Assembly: GCA_963749575.1 (NCBI GenBank)
Contig: CAVVNM010000014.1
Span: 1,116,001 to 1,180,000 of the forward strand
DNA: 64,000 bases
Source of the DNA: JAMXLO01 sp963749575
GTDB taxonomy: Bacteria > Pseudomonadota > Alphaproteobacteria > Acetobacterales > Acetobacteraceae
Direction: 5' to 3'
Below the pieces are notes generated by a model. The model searched no databases, had not been told where the DNA came from, and saw only the letters and a list, made by a program, of their open reading frames with translations. This document shows, piece after piece, positions 26,507 to 34,883 of this stretch. Position numbers and translations under genes: made by a program. Within the stretch, counting starts at the first letter, position 1. Each line of letters begins with the position of its first letter.

Positions 26507-27416
26507 GTGATCGCATCATCGACCTTCCGGAAGCGATCCGTCGCCAATGGCCGTTCCAGCCGCGCTTCATGCGCGTCAACGGCTGGCGCATGCACTACGT
26601 GGATGAAGGCGCCGGCGATCCGGTCGTGCTGCTGCACGGCAATCCGACCTGGGGCTTCCTGTATCGCGACTTCGTGGCACCGCTTACCGCGGCGGGATAT
26701 CGCGTCATCATCCCCGACATGATCGGCTTCGGCCTGTCGGAGAAGCCGGAGCGCGAGCAGGCCCACAGCCTCGATGGGCATATCGCCAACCTGACCGCGC
26801 TGTTGCGCGGCCTCGATCTGCATCGGGTCACGCTGGTCTGCCACGACTGGGGCGGCCCGACCGGGCTCGGCTTCGCGCTGTCGAATATTGCGCGCATGCG
26901 GGCGCTGGTGCTGATGAGCACCTGGGCCTGGCCGCTGCCGCCGGCCGAGTTCCATACCCGGATGTTTCCCTGGCGGATGATGCACGCGCCGTTGCTCGGG
27001 CCGTATCTGCTGGGTCGGCACAATGCGTTGGCCGCGCGTGGCATCTATCTGTCCGTGGTCGATCGCAGGCGATTTCAGGAGCGCGCGCAGGCGGCGTACC
27101 AAGCCGTGCTGCCGGATGCCGCGAGCCGCCTGCTGACCTGGACCTGGCCGCGTTGGATCCCGCTCGATGCGTCCGCGCGCGCGTTCGACCGCTTCATCTG
27201 GCTGGAACGCGAGCTGCTGGCCTGCACGTTGCCTGCGCTGTTGATCTGGGGACGCGAGGACGATGTGTTCGATCCGCGGTGTTCATTCCGCGCTTCCGGC
27301 AATTGCTGCCGCATGCCGAGGGACCGCATCTGGTGACCGGGCGGCATTTCCTGCAGGAGGACTCCGGCCCCGAGATCGCAGCGCACATCGTCGATTTCCT
27401 GCGGCGACTGGCATGA
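26507..27416 (+). pseudogene. Haloalkane-dehalogenase-like alpha/beta hydrolase, frameshifted
   Basis: Alpha/beta hydrolase whose nucleophile elbow is CHDWGGP, with aspartate in place of serine, as in haloalkane dehalogenases and epoxide hydrolases. The oxyanion region is HGNPTWGFLYRD. The main frame reads RIIDLPEAIRRQWPF onward but has no ATG/GTG before 26569; a GTG at 26507 in another frame may be the true start if another base is wrong. Near 27277 one missing base moves the end to a second frame (VFIPRFRQLLPHAEGPHLV, HFLQEDSGPEIAAHIVDFL), which carries the catalytic histidine region. The gene follows the LLM operon closely. Confidence 0.8.
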
Positions 27417-27823
27417 TAATCGTAGTCCCGCAGCCTCCGCTCGACGGCAAGCGGCTTGCGTTCGTGCTGTGCGAAGACCGCCTTGGCCACTATCCGGAGT
27501 TTCGTGGCTTCTTCGTTCGCAGTTTCGACCTCGATCGCATCGGCCTGGCCCGGCCCGGTTACGTGCGGATGCCGACGGGAGCGGTCTATGCACTGATCTT
27601 CATCGGTCGCAGCGGCGAAGCGTTGCCGTCCGGGGTGGAGATCCATGCTGTCGTCCCCGCACTCGAACCGATCGACGACGCTGAGGTCGACCGCGATCTG
27701 TGGTCGATCCTGCGCTGGATGATCGAGGGCATCGGCGGCGAGTGGACCACGGATGCGATGGAGTCGACCGGGCGTCTGTTCCGCATCGCGGCCGAAAAGG
27801 ATGCTGGCCGCCGGCCGCCATAG
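27413..27823 (+). CDS. Conserved hypothetical protein, 136 residues
   Basis: The ATG overlaps the hydrolase stop (ATGA), implying translational coupling. The protein has no signal peptide, membrane helix or recognised motif; segments such as GRLAFVLCEDRLGHYPEFRG-like and EIHAVVPALEPIDDAEVDRD suggest a compact soluble fold. Codon use is typical of the chromosome. The coupling to the hydrolase is the only functional hint. Confidence 0.65.
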   Translation: MIIVVPQPPLDGKRLAFVLCEDRLGHYPEFRGFFVRSFDLDRIGLARPGYVRMPTGAVYALIFIGRSGEALPSGVEIHAVVPALEPIDDAEVDRDLWSILRWMIEGIGGEWTTDAMESTGRLFRIAAEKDAGRRPP

Positions 27824-27914
27824 TCGCCGCGGGTCCGGCATCGCATGCCGCGGCCAGATGGACGCGCGGCGCGACCTCTCCTAGCATCGATGCGCATCGT
27901 CAGAGGAAACATCC

Positions 27915-30029
27915 ATGAGCGGAGCATCACCGGTCAGCCTGGAACGCCAGGGCGATATCGGCATCATCACGGTCAACTATCCGCCGGTGAACGCGCTTGG
28001 GCCGGGTGTCGCGGAGGGCATCAAGGACTGCCTGGCGCGCGGCAACACCGATCCCGCAATCAAGGCGATGGTGCTGATCGGCGCCGGCCGCAGCTTCATC
28101 GCCGGCGCCGACATCCGCGGCTTCGGCACCAATCGTCCGCGGCTGCCGCTTGGGCAGCGCGTGTATGACACGCTCGACGCCAGCGAAAAGCCGGTGATTG
28201 CCGCGATCCACGGCTACGCGCTTGGCGGCGGGTTGGAGATCGCGTTGGCCTGCCACTACCGCATCGCGCTGCCGAGCGCGAAGGTCGGGCTGCCGGAGGT
28301 GCTGATCGGGATCCTGCCGGGCGGTGGCGGCACGCAGCGACTGCCGCGCCTGATCGGCCCGAAGGCCGCGCTCGACATGATCGTGACCGGTCGCCATGTG
28401 CCGGCACCGGAAGCCAAGCGGCTTGGCATCATCGACGAGCTGCTGCCGGATACCGCCGATCTGCGTGAAAGCGCAATTGCCTTTGCGACGCGCATCATGG
28501 ACATGCGCCCATTGCCGCGGGTGCGGGACCGCACCGTGAAGCTCGATGATCCCGGCATGTTTGACGCGATGCGCAAGTCGATCGCCCGCCGTGCGCGCAA
28601 CCAGAAGGCACCGTACCACTGCATCGCGGCGGTCGAGGCGTCATGCACGATGCCATTCGATGAAGGCTGCCGGCGCGAGGCCGACCTGTTCAAGGAGCTG
28701 GAAGACAGCCCCGAGGCCCGTGCCATGCGCTATGCGTTCTTCATCGAGCGCGAAGTGGCGCGGCTGCCCGATATTCCCGCCAGCACGCCGGTGCGCGACT
28801 TCGCCAACGCGGCCGTGGTGGGCGCCGGCACGATGGGCGGCGGCATTGCCATGAGCTTCGCCGACTGCGGGTTCCCGGTGAAGATCATGGATGCGACGCC
28901 GGAGGCGCTGGAGCGCGGCATGCAGCGCATCCGCGACAACTATGCGACCTCTGTGCGCCGCGGTTCACTGGCCGAGGACGAGATGCAGCGGCGCCTCGCG
29001 CGCATCGAACCGGTGACGAGCTACGAGGCCATCGCGGAATGCGATCTGGTGATCGAGGCGGTGTTCGAGGAGATGGACGTCAAGAAGCCGGTGTTCGCCA
29101 AATTGGACGAGGTGATGAAGCCGGGCGCGCTGCTGTTCTCCAACACGTCGGCGCTGGACATCGATCAGCTTGCGGAAATGACGCAACGGCCGCAGGACGT
29201 GGCGGGGACGCACTTCTTCAGTCCGGCCAACGTGATGAAGCTGCTGGAGGTGGTGCGCGGCAAGGCGTCGTCGCCGCAGACGCTGGCGACGGCGATGCAG
29301 ATGGGCCGCAGGATCGGCAAGCTGTCGGCGATGGCGGGCAACACCGATGGTTTCGTTGCCAACCGTTCGCGGGCGCCGTTCAACGCCGAGATGGTGATCC
29401 TGCTCGAGGAAGGCTGTCTGCCCGAGCAGGTGGACAAGGTGATGGTGGATTTCGGCTATCCGATGGGTCCGTTCGCCGTCGGCGATCTGGCGGGCCTCGA
29501 CATCGGCTATGCCAGTCGCAAGCGCCGCGCCGCGGAGAACCCGAACTTCCGCAAGCAGCCGATCTCCGATCGCCTGGCGGAGATGGGTCGCTACGGGCAG
29601 AAGACCGGCGCCGGCTGGTATCGCTATGAGAAGGGCGACCGTACGCCGCATCCCGATCCCGAGGTTGCCGGCATCATCAAGGAGGTTGCCGCCGGCCTCG
29701 GTATCCCGCAGCGCGAGTTCACCGACCAGGAGATCCTGCGCCGGCTGCTGTTCTCGTCGGTGAACGAGGCGTGCAAGATTCTGGAGGAGGGCAAGGCGTA
29801 TCGGCCGAGCGACATCGACGTGATGTGGCTGCACGGTTTCGGCTTCCCGCGCTATCGCGGCGGGCTGTTCTTCTGGGCCGACGGCATTGGCGTGCGCGAG
29901 GTGTACAACCAGATCGCCGCCTGGCATCAGCAGTACGGCGACCGTTGGGCACCGTCGCGGCTGTTGCGCGATCTGGCGGAGTCCGGCACGCCATTCCGCG
30001 AAGCCAAGGCCGCGGCGTTCGTGCCATAA
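27915..30029 (+). CDS. Enoyl-CoA hydratase / 3-hydroxyacyl-CoA dehydrogenase fusion (FadB/FadJ-like)
   Basis: 704-residue bifunctional beta-oxidation enzyme. The hydratase domain (1-190) has the oxyanion-hole segments GRSFIAGADIRGF and HGYALGGGLEIALACHYRI. The dehydrogenase domain starts near residue 295 with the NAD-binding loop VVGAGTMGGGIAMSFADCG and has THFFSPANVMKLLEVVRG. Two C-terminal dehydrogenase domains follow. It is followed 12 bases later by an acyl-CoA dehydrogenase, giving consecutive steps of fatty or branched acyl-CoA oxidation. RBS AGAGGAAAC precedes the ATG. Confidence 0.95.
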   Translation: MSGASPVSLERQGDIGIITVNYPPVNALGPGVAEGIKDCLARGNTDPAIKAMVLIGAGRSFIAGADIRGFGTNRPRLPLGQRVYDTLDASEKPVIAAIHGYALGGGLEIALACHYRIALPSAKVGLPEVLIGILPGGGGTQRLPRLIGPKAALDMIVTGRHVPAPEAKRLGIIDELLPDTADLRESAIAFATRIMDMRPLPRVRDRTVKLDDPGMFDAMRKSIARRARNQKAPYHCIAAVEASCTMPFDEGCRREADLFKELEDSPEARAMRYAFFIEREVARLPDIPASTPVRDFANAAVVGAGTMGGGIAMSFADCGFPVKIMDATPEALERGMQRIRDNYATSVRRGSLAEDEMQRRLARIEPVTSYEAIAECDLVIEAVFEEMDVKKPVFAKLDEVMKPGALLFSNTSALDIDQLAEMTQRPQDVAGTHFFSPANVMKLLEVVRGKASSPQTLATAMQMGRRIGKLSAMAGNTDGFVANRSRAPFNAEMVILLEEGCLPEQVDKVMVDFGYPMGPFAVGDLAGLDIGYASRKRRAAENPNFRKQPISDRLAEMGRYGQKTGAGWYRYEKGDRTPHPDPEVAGIIKEVAAGLGIPQREFTDQEILRRLLFSSVNEACKILEEGKAYRPSDIDVMWLHGFGFPRYRGGLFFWADGIGVREVYNQIAAWHQQYGDRWAPSRLLRDLAESGTPFREAKAAAFVP

Positions 30030-30041
30030 GGGGGAAACCAG

Positions 30042-31196
30042 ATGTCCGCAGTCGTCGAAGATCCGAATCACCTCACGGACGAAGACTTCCGGATGCATGC
30101 GCGGCAGTGGATCGAGGCGAGCTATCCGCCGGAGCTCCGCAATCCGCCGAAGCGGCTGCACCACAGCGACACGAAGGTCTGGTACCAGATGCTGTCGCGC
30201 AAGGGTTGGCTGTGTCCGGGCTGGCCGAAGGAGTTCGGCGGCATGGGACTGTCGCCCGGCAAGCAGCTCATCATGCTGGAGGAAAAAGAACGCCACGGCT
30301 GCGCCGGCATCAACGGCATGGGCGTCACGATGCTGGGGCCGCTGCTGATCCGCCACGGCACCAAGGAGCAGCAGGATTATTACCTGCCGAAGATCCTCAC
30401 CGGCGAGCATATCTGGTGCCAGGGCTATTCCGAGCCAAATGCCGGTTCCGATCTCGCCAGCCTGCGCACCGAGGCGGTGCCGGATGGCGACGACTGGGTG
30501 GTGAACGGGCAGAAGATCTGGACCTCGCTGGCGATGGACGCGAACTGGATCTTTCTGCTGGTGCGCACCGACAAGCAGGCGAAGAAGCAGGACGGCATCA
30601 GCTTCCTGCTGGTGCCGATGGACAGCCCCGGCATCACGGTACGGCCGATCACCAACATCGATATGGGCGACGAGTTCTGCGAGACGTTCTTCGACAACGT
30701 CCGCGTGCCGAAAGGCAACCTGGTCGGCCAGATCAACAAGGGCTGGACGATGGCGAAGAACCTGCTGGGGTTCGAACGCATCGGTTCCGGCTCGCCGCGA
30801 CAGTCTTCGTACGCGCTGTCCCGGCTGCGGCTGCTCGCGGATCGCATAGGCGTTTGGGAGGAGGAGTGGTTCCAGGACCGCTACACCCGGCTGCGCCTGG
30901 ATCTCGAGGACCACAAGGCGCTGTACAATGAATTCGTCGCCAGGGTCTATCGCGGCGAACCACTGGGGCCGGATGTGTCGATGCTGAAGGTGCATCAGAC
31001 CGAGCTGTATCAACGCATCACCGAGACGATGCTGGAGATTGCCGGCGAACACGGTGGGCAGTTCGGGCCGATGGATGGCAACCGCGAGTTGAATCCGGCG
31101 GGCCTGTTCATTCAGTCGCGGCCATCGACGATCTATGCGGGATCCAACGAAATCCAGCGCAACATCCTGGCGAAGAACGTGCTGGAATTGCCGTAG
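30042..31196 (+). CDS. Acyl-CoA dehydrogenase
   Basis: 384-residue FAD-dependent acyl-CoA dehydrogenase. Visible are the FAD/substrate signature YSEPNAGSDLASL, KIWTSLAMDANWIFLLVRT, and the C-terminal QSRPSTIYAGSNEIQRNILA typical of the family. It is in an apparent operon with the preceding fusion enzyme, separated by 12 bases with GGGGGAAACC as ribosome-binding site. Chain-length preference is not determinable. It ends just before repeat copy C. Confidence 0.95.
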   Translation: MSAVVEDPNHLTDEDFRMHARQWIEASYPPELRNPPKRLHHSDTKVWYQMLSRKGWLCPGWPKEFGGMGLSPGKQLIMLEEKERHGCAGINGMGVTMLGPLLIRHGTKEQQDYYLPKILTGEHIWCQGYSEPNAGSDLASLRTEAVPDGDDWVVNGQKIWTSLAMDANWIFLLVRTDKQAKKQDGISFLLVPMDSPGITVRPITNIDMGDEFCETFFDNVRVPKGNLVGQINKGWTMAKNLLGFERIGSGSPRQSSYALSRLRLLADRIGVWEEEWFQDRYTRLRLDLEDHKALYNEFVARVYRGEPLGPDVSMLKVHQTELYQRITETMLEIAGEHGGQFGPMDGNRELNPAGLFIQSRPSTIYAGSNEIQRNILAKNVLELP

Positions 31197-31200
31197 TCTG

Positions 31201-31282
31201 CCGTTGCGAGCGCAGCGAAGCGACCCCCGGCGTGGTGCGGACAATGGGGGAATTGCTTCGCCGCTGCGCTCCTCGCGATGAC
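31201..31282. repeat. Intergenic palindromic repeat, copy C
   Basis: Diverged copy of the palindromic repeat: the left arm contains GTTGCGAGCGCAGCGAAGCG and the right arm CGCTGCGCTCCTCGCGATGAC. It begins 4 bases after the acyl-CoA dehydrogenase stop, separating that operon from the liv transporter operon. It may serve as a 3-prime hairpin. Related to 14349-14414 and 24380-24472. Confidence 0.75.
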
Positions 31283-31384
31283 CGCGGCGCATTGACGCTC
31301 TGCGAATCCCCGTCCTATCGTCGCACCTGAAATCAAGTGCCGGGGCGCCACGAAGTCGGCCCCGCCCAAGGGAGGTTGCCGAAC

Positions 31385-32266
31385 GTGGAAGACGCTGCGC
31401 GCCTGTTGCAGCTTGTCGTCAACGGCGCAGCCGCGGGCTGCATCTATGGGCTGATCGCGCTCGGATTCGTCCTGATCTACAAGGCGACCGAGATGATCAA
31501 CTTCGCCCAGGGCGACATCATGATGCTGGGCGGGTTCTTCGCGTTCGCCCTGATCGCGCATTTCGGCCTGAACTACTGGGTCGGCGCGCTGCTCGCCATC
31601 CTGCTGACCGCCGCCTTCGGCTTCGCGCTCGATGCCGTCGTGCTCCGCCGCGTAATCGGCCAGCCGCAATTCGCCGTGGTGATGCTGACCCTGGGCCTCG
31701 GGTTCATCTTCCGTGCCGCGGCCGGCATCACCTGGGGCTACGATTCGGTCGGCTTCGAGACCCCGTTCACCAACCGCACGATCAATCTGCACGGGCTGAT
31801 CCTCGGCCAGGACAACGTGTCCATCATCGTCGGCACCGTGCTACTGTGCGGCGTGCTGTATCTGTTCTTCAGCCGCACCCGGCTCGGTGTCGCCATGCAG
31901 GCCTCGTCGCAGAACCAGCTCGCCGCCTACTACATGGGCATCCCGGTGCGCACCGTGTTCTCGCTGATCTGGGCGATCAGCGCCGGCGTCGCGGCAGTCG
32001 CCGGCATCCTGCTGTCGCCGGTGTCGATGATCGACGTGAACATGGGATTCCTCGGCATCAAGGCCTTTGCGGCCGCGGTGCTCGGCGGCTTCGGCAGCAT
32101 TCCCGGCGCGCTGGTCGGTGGTGTGGTTATCGGCATCGTCGAACAATTGGCCGGCTATTTCCTGCCTGCCGGCTTTCAGGAGGTCACCTCCAACGTGGTG
32201 CTGCTCGCGACGCTGATCCTGCGTCCGCAGGGTCTGTTCGCCGAGCTTGCCGGCAAGCGGGTCTGA
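31385..32266 (+). CDS. livH: Branched-chain amino acid-type ABC transporter permease LivH
   Basis: 293-residue inner-membrane permease with about eight hydrophobic helices. It opens with the family block LVVNGAAAGCIYGLIALGFV and MINFAQGDIMMLGGF, and has the conserved cytoplasmic loop FAAAVLGGFGSIPGALVGG. GTG start with GGGAGGTTG upstream. First gene of a livHMGF-AMP-binding-SBP-SBP operon. The substrate may be an amino acid or an organic acid or amide; Liv-type systems with acyl-CoA genes nearby often import carboxylates. Confidence 0.93.
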   Translation: MEDAARLLQLVVNGAAAGCIYGLIALGFVLIYKATEMINFAQGDIMMLGGFFAFALIAHFGLNYWVGALLAILLTAAFGFALDAVVLRRVIGQPQFAVVMLTLGLGFIFRAAAGITWGYDSVGFETPFTNRTINLHGLILGQDNVSIIVGTVLLCGVLYLFFSRTRLGVAMQASSQNQLAAYYMGIPVRTVFSLIWAISAGVAAVAGILLSPVSMIDVNMGFLGIKAFAAAVLGGFGSIPGALVGGVVIGIVEQLAGYFLPAGFQEVTSNVVLLATLILRPQGLFAELAGKRV

Positions 32267-32269
32267 GAC

Positions 32270-33346
32270 ATGCGCTACCTGTTCAAGACCGACTATCGGC
32301 AGGACACCACACTGTGGCGCCACCGTGGCGATCTGTTCTGGTACGGGCTGCTCGGCATCGTGCTGCTGGCGGTCCCCTATATGCTGAGCGAGTTCTACGT
32401 CGGCGAACTGGGCGGCGTGTTCGTGTTCGCGGTCGCCGGCGTCGGCATGATGCTGCTGGCCGGCTACACCGGCCTGATCAGCCTAGGCAACGCTGCGTTC
32501 CTCGGCATCGGTGCCTACACCGACGCCATATTGCTCACGCACGGCGTGCCGCTGCTGATCGCGCTGCCGGTTGCCGGCCTGTTCACCGGCCTGTTCGGCA
32601 TCGCGATCGGCCTGCCGACGCTGCGCATGAGCGGCCTCTACCTCGCGATCGCCACGCTGGCGTTCGGCAGCATCGTCGGCACGGTGTTCCAGAAATGGGA
32701 TGCGGTCACCGGCGGCTTCGACGGCTTCGCGGTGCCGGCGCCCGACATCTTCGGCGTGCCGATCCAGAACGCGACCGGCATCTACTATCTCTCGCTCGCG
32801 GTGCTGCTGATCGTGCTGTGGTTCTCCGCCAATATGCTGCGCACGCCGCTGGGCCGGGCCATGGTGGCGATCCGCGACAGCGAAATCTCGGCGCAGAGCA
32901 TGGGCATCCATCTGGCGCGCTACAAGACGTTCGCATTCGCGCTCAGCGCCTTCATCACCGGCCTGGCCGGCGCGCTGTTCGCGCATTACGTGCGCTTCCT
33001 GGCGCCCGACGCTTTCGACGTACTGCTGTCGGTGCAGTTCGTCACCATCGTGTTCGTCGGCGGCCTGGGCTCGCTGCACGGCGTCATCCTGGGCGCACTG
33101 TTCGTCCGCCTGCTGCCGCAGTTCATCGCCATCATCCGCGACGACCTGCCGTGGGGCATCGGTCGCATGCCAGGTCTGGAGCCATCGCTGTACGGTCTCG
33201 TGCTGGTGCTCGTGATCCTGTTCGAGCCTGGCGGCATCTATGGCCGCTGGATCAAGATGAAGCGCTGGTTCCAGGCCTATCCGCTGAAGCGCCGCGCCAG
33301 CTTCCGCAGGCAGAAGTCGTACGCGCGGTCGGAGCGGCTGCGGTGA
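32270..33346 (+). CDS. livM: Branched-chain amino acid-type ABC transporter permease LivM
   Basis: 358-residue second permease subunit, with about nine membrane helices. The signature GYTGLISLGNAAFLGIGAYT (about residues 64-83), GLYLAIATLAFGSIVG and FVGGLGSLHGVILGALFV are typical. It starts 3 bases after livH and ends overlapping livG (GTGA). The basic C-terminal tail is longer than usual. It pairs with LivH to form the channel. Confidence 0.93.
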   Translation: MRYLFKTDYRQDTTLWRHRGDLFWYGLLGIVLLAVPYMLSEFYVGELGGVFVFAVAGVGMMLLAGYTGLISLGNAAFLGIGAYTDAILLTHGVPLLIALPVAGLFTGLFGIAIGLPTLRMSGLYLAIATLAFGSIVGTVFQKWDAVTGGFDGFAVPAPDIFGVPIQNATGIYYLSLAVLLIVLWFSANMLRTPLGRAMVAIRDSEISAQSMGIHLARYKTFAFALSAFITGLAGALFAHYVRFLAPDAFDVLLSVQFVTIVFVGGLGSLHGVILGALFVRLLPQFIAIIRDDLPWGIGRMPGLEPSLYGLVLVLVILFEPGGIYGRWIKMKRWFQAYPLKRRASFRRQKSYARSERLR

Positions 33347-34107
33347 GCCTGTTCCGCGCCGAGGACATCGCGATTCGCTTCGGCGGCATACGCGCGGTGG
33401 ATGCGGTGAGCTTCGAGGTCGAGCAGGGCGAGGTGTTCTCGATCATCGGTCCGAACGGCGCCGGCAAGACGACGATCTTCAACCTGATCAGCCGGATCTA
33501 TCAGCCCAGCGCGGGCAGGCTGATCTTCCAGGACCAGGACATCACCGAGCTTCCGGCCTACCGCATCGCCGGCCTGGGGATCGCGCGCACGTTCCAGAAC
33601 ATCGAGCTGTTCGCCAACGCCTCGCTGTTGCAGAACCTGCTGATCGGCCGGCATTGCCATTCGACGGTCGGCGTGCTGTCGCAGATCATCTTCAGCCCTG
33701 CCGTGCGGCGCGCGGAACTGAGGCACCGCGAAAAGGTGGAGGAGGTGATCGCGTTTCTCGGTCTTGAACGCTATCGCGACACGCTGATCGCCAACCTGCC
33801 GTACGGTGTGCGCAAGGTTGTCGAGCTTGGCCGCGCGCTGTGTGTCGAGCCCAAACTGCTGCTGCTGGACGAACCTTCCTCGGGACTGAACGTCGAGGAG
33901 ACCGAGGGAATGGGGTTCTGGATCGAGGACATCAAGAAGGACCTCGGCATCACGGTGATCATGGTCGAGCACGACATGAATCTGGTTCGCATGGTCTCCG
34001 ACCGTGTGATGGCGCTGAACTACGGCAAGGTCATCGCTCTCGGCACGCCGAACGAGGTGCAGAACCATCCTGAGGTGGTACGCGCGTATATCGGGGGTGA
34101 GGGATGA
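33343..34107 (+). CDS. livG: ABC transporter ATP-binding protein LivG
   Basis: 254-residue ATPase subunit with Walker A GPNGAGKTTIFN (about residue 37), Q-loop GIARTFQNIELF, signature-position LPYGVRKVVELGRAL (degenerate LSGGQ as NLPYGVRK, seen in some LivG proteins), Walker B LLLLDEPSSGLN and switch histidine MVEHDMNLVRMV. GTG start overlaps livM; ATGA overlap with livF. It drives transport together with LivF. Confidence 0.93.
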   Translation: MSLFRAEDIAIRFGGIRAVDAVSFEVEQGEVFSIIGPNGAGKTTIFNLISRIYQPSAGRLIFQDQDITELPAYRIAGLGIARTFQNIELFANASLLQNLLIGRHCHSTVGVLSQIIFSPAVRRAELRHREKVEEVIAFLGLERYRDTLIANLPYGVRKVVELGRALCVEPKLLLLDEPSSGLNVEETEGMGFWIEDIKKDLGITVIMVEHDMNLVRMVSDRVMALNYGKVIALGTPNEVQNHPEVVRAYIGGEG

Positions 34108-34883
34108 GCGCGTTCGCACCGCTCCTCGATGTCACCGCCATCGAGACCTTCTACGGCCCGATCCAGGCGATCCGCGGCGTCAGCCTGCAGGTGGGGCAGG
34201 GCCAGATCGTTACCGTCCTTGGCGCCAACGGCGCCGGCAAGACCACGGTGCTGCGCACCATTTCCGGCGTGCTGGACGCGGAACGCGGCGCGGTGCGCTT
34301 CGAGGGCAGGGACATCAACCACCTGCCACCCGATCGCGTGGTGCGTCTCGGCGTTTGCCACGTACCGGAAGGCCGCGAAGTCTTCCCGTTCCTGACGGTG
34401 CACGAGAACCTGATGATGGGTTCCTACACGCGGCGCGACAAGGACGCGGTGCACCGTGATCTGGAGCTCTGCTACAGCTATTTCCCGGTGCTGCAGGAAC
34501 GCTCGCACCAGCGCGCCGGCCTGCTGTCCGGCGGCGAGCAGCAGATGCTGTCGATCAGCCGCGCGCTGATGGGCCGGCCGAAATTGCTGCTGCTCGACGA
34601 ACCGTCGCTCGGCCTGTCGCCGATCCTGGTCACCCAGATCTTCCGCATCATCCGCCGCATCAACGACGAGCAGGGTGTCGCCATCCTGTTGGTGGAGCAG
34701 AACGCGCACATGGCGCTGCGCACCGCGCAGTTCGGCTACGTGCTGGAGGTCGGCCGCATCGTGCTGGCCGATGACTGCGCCAAACTGATGCAGTCCGACG
34801 CCATCAAGGAATTCTACCTGGGTCAGAAGGATGCCGGCATCCGTGGCCAGCGGCGCTGGAAGAGGAAGCGGCTGTGGCACTGA
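34104..34883 (+). CDS. livF: ABC transporter ATP-binding protein LivF
   Basis: 259-residue ATPase subunit: Walker A GANGAGKTTVLR, CHVPEGREVFPFLTVHENL (typical LivF motif), signature LLSGGEQQMLSISRAL, Walker B LLLLDEPSLGLSP and switch VEQNAHMAL. The C-terminus has an unusual basic extension (RGQRRWKRKRLWH) that overlaps the next gene by 10 bases. Confidence 0.93.
   Translation: MSAFAPLLDVTAIETFYGPIQAIRGVSLQVGQGQIVTVLGANGAGKTTVLRTISGVLDAERGAVRFEGRDINHLPPDRVVRLGVCHVPEGREVFPFLTVHENLMMGSYTRRDKDAVHRDLELCYSYFPVLQERSHQRAGLLSGGEQQMLSISRALMGRPKLLLLDEPSLGLSPILVTQIFRIIRRINDEQGVAILLVEQNAHMALRTAQFGYVLEVGRIVLADDCAKLMQSDAIKEFYLGQKDAGIRGQRRWKRKRLWH

Noticed and set aside
28965..31292. 775-codon minus-strand frame opposite the beta-oxidation genes
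   Set aside because: Shadow of two clearly assigned coding genes on the plus strand.
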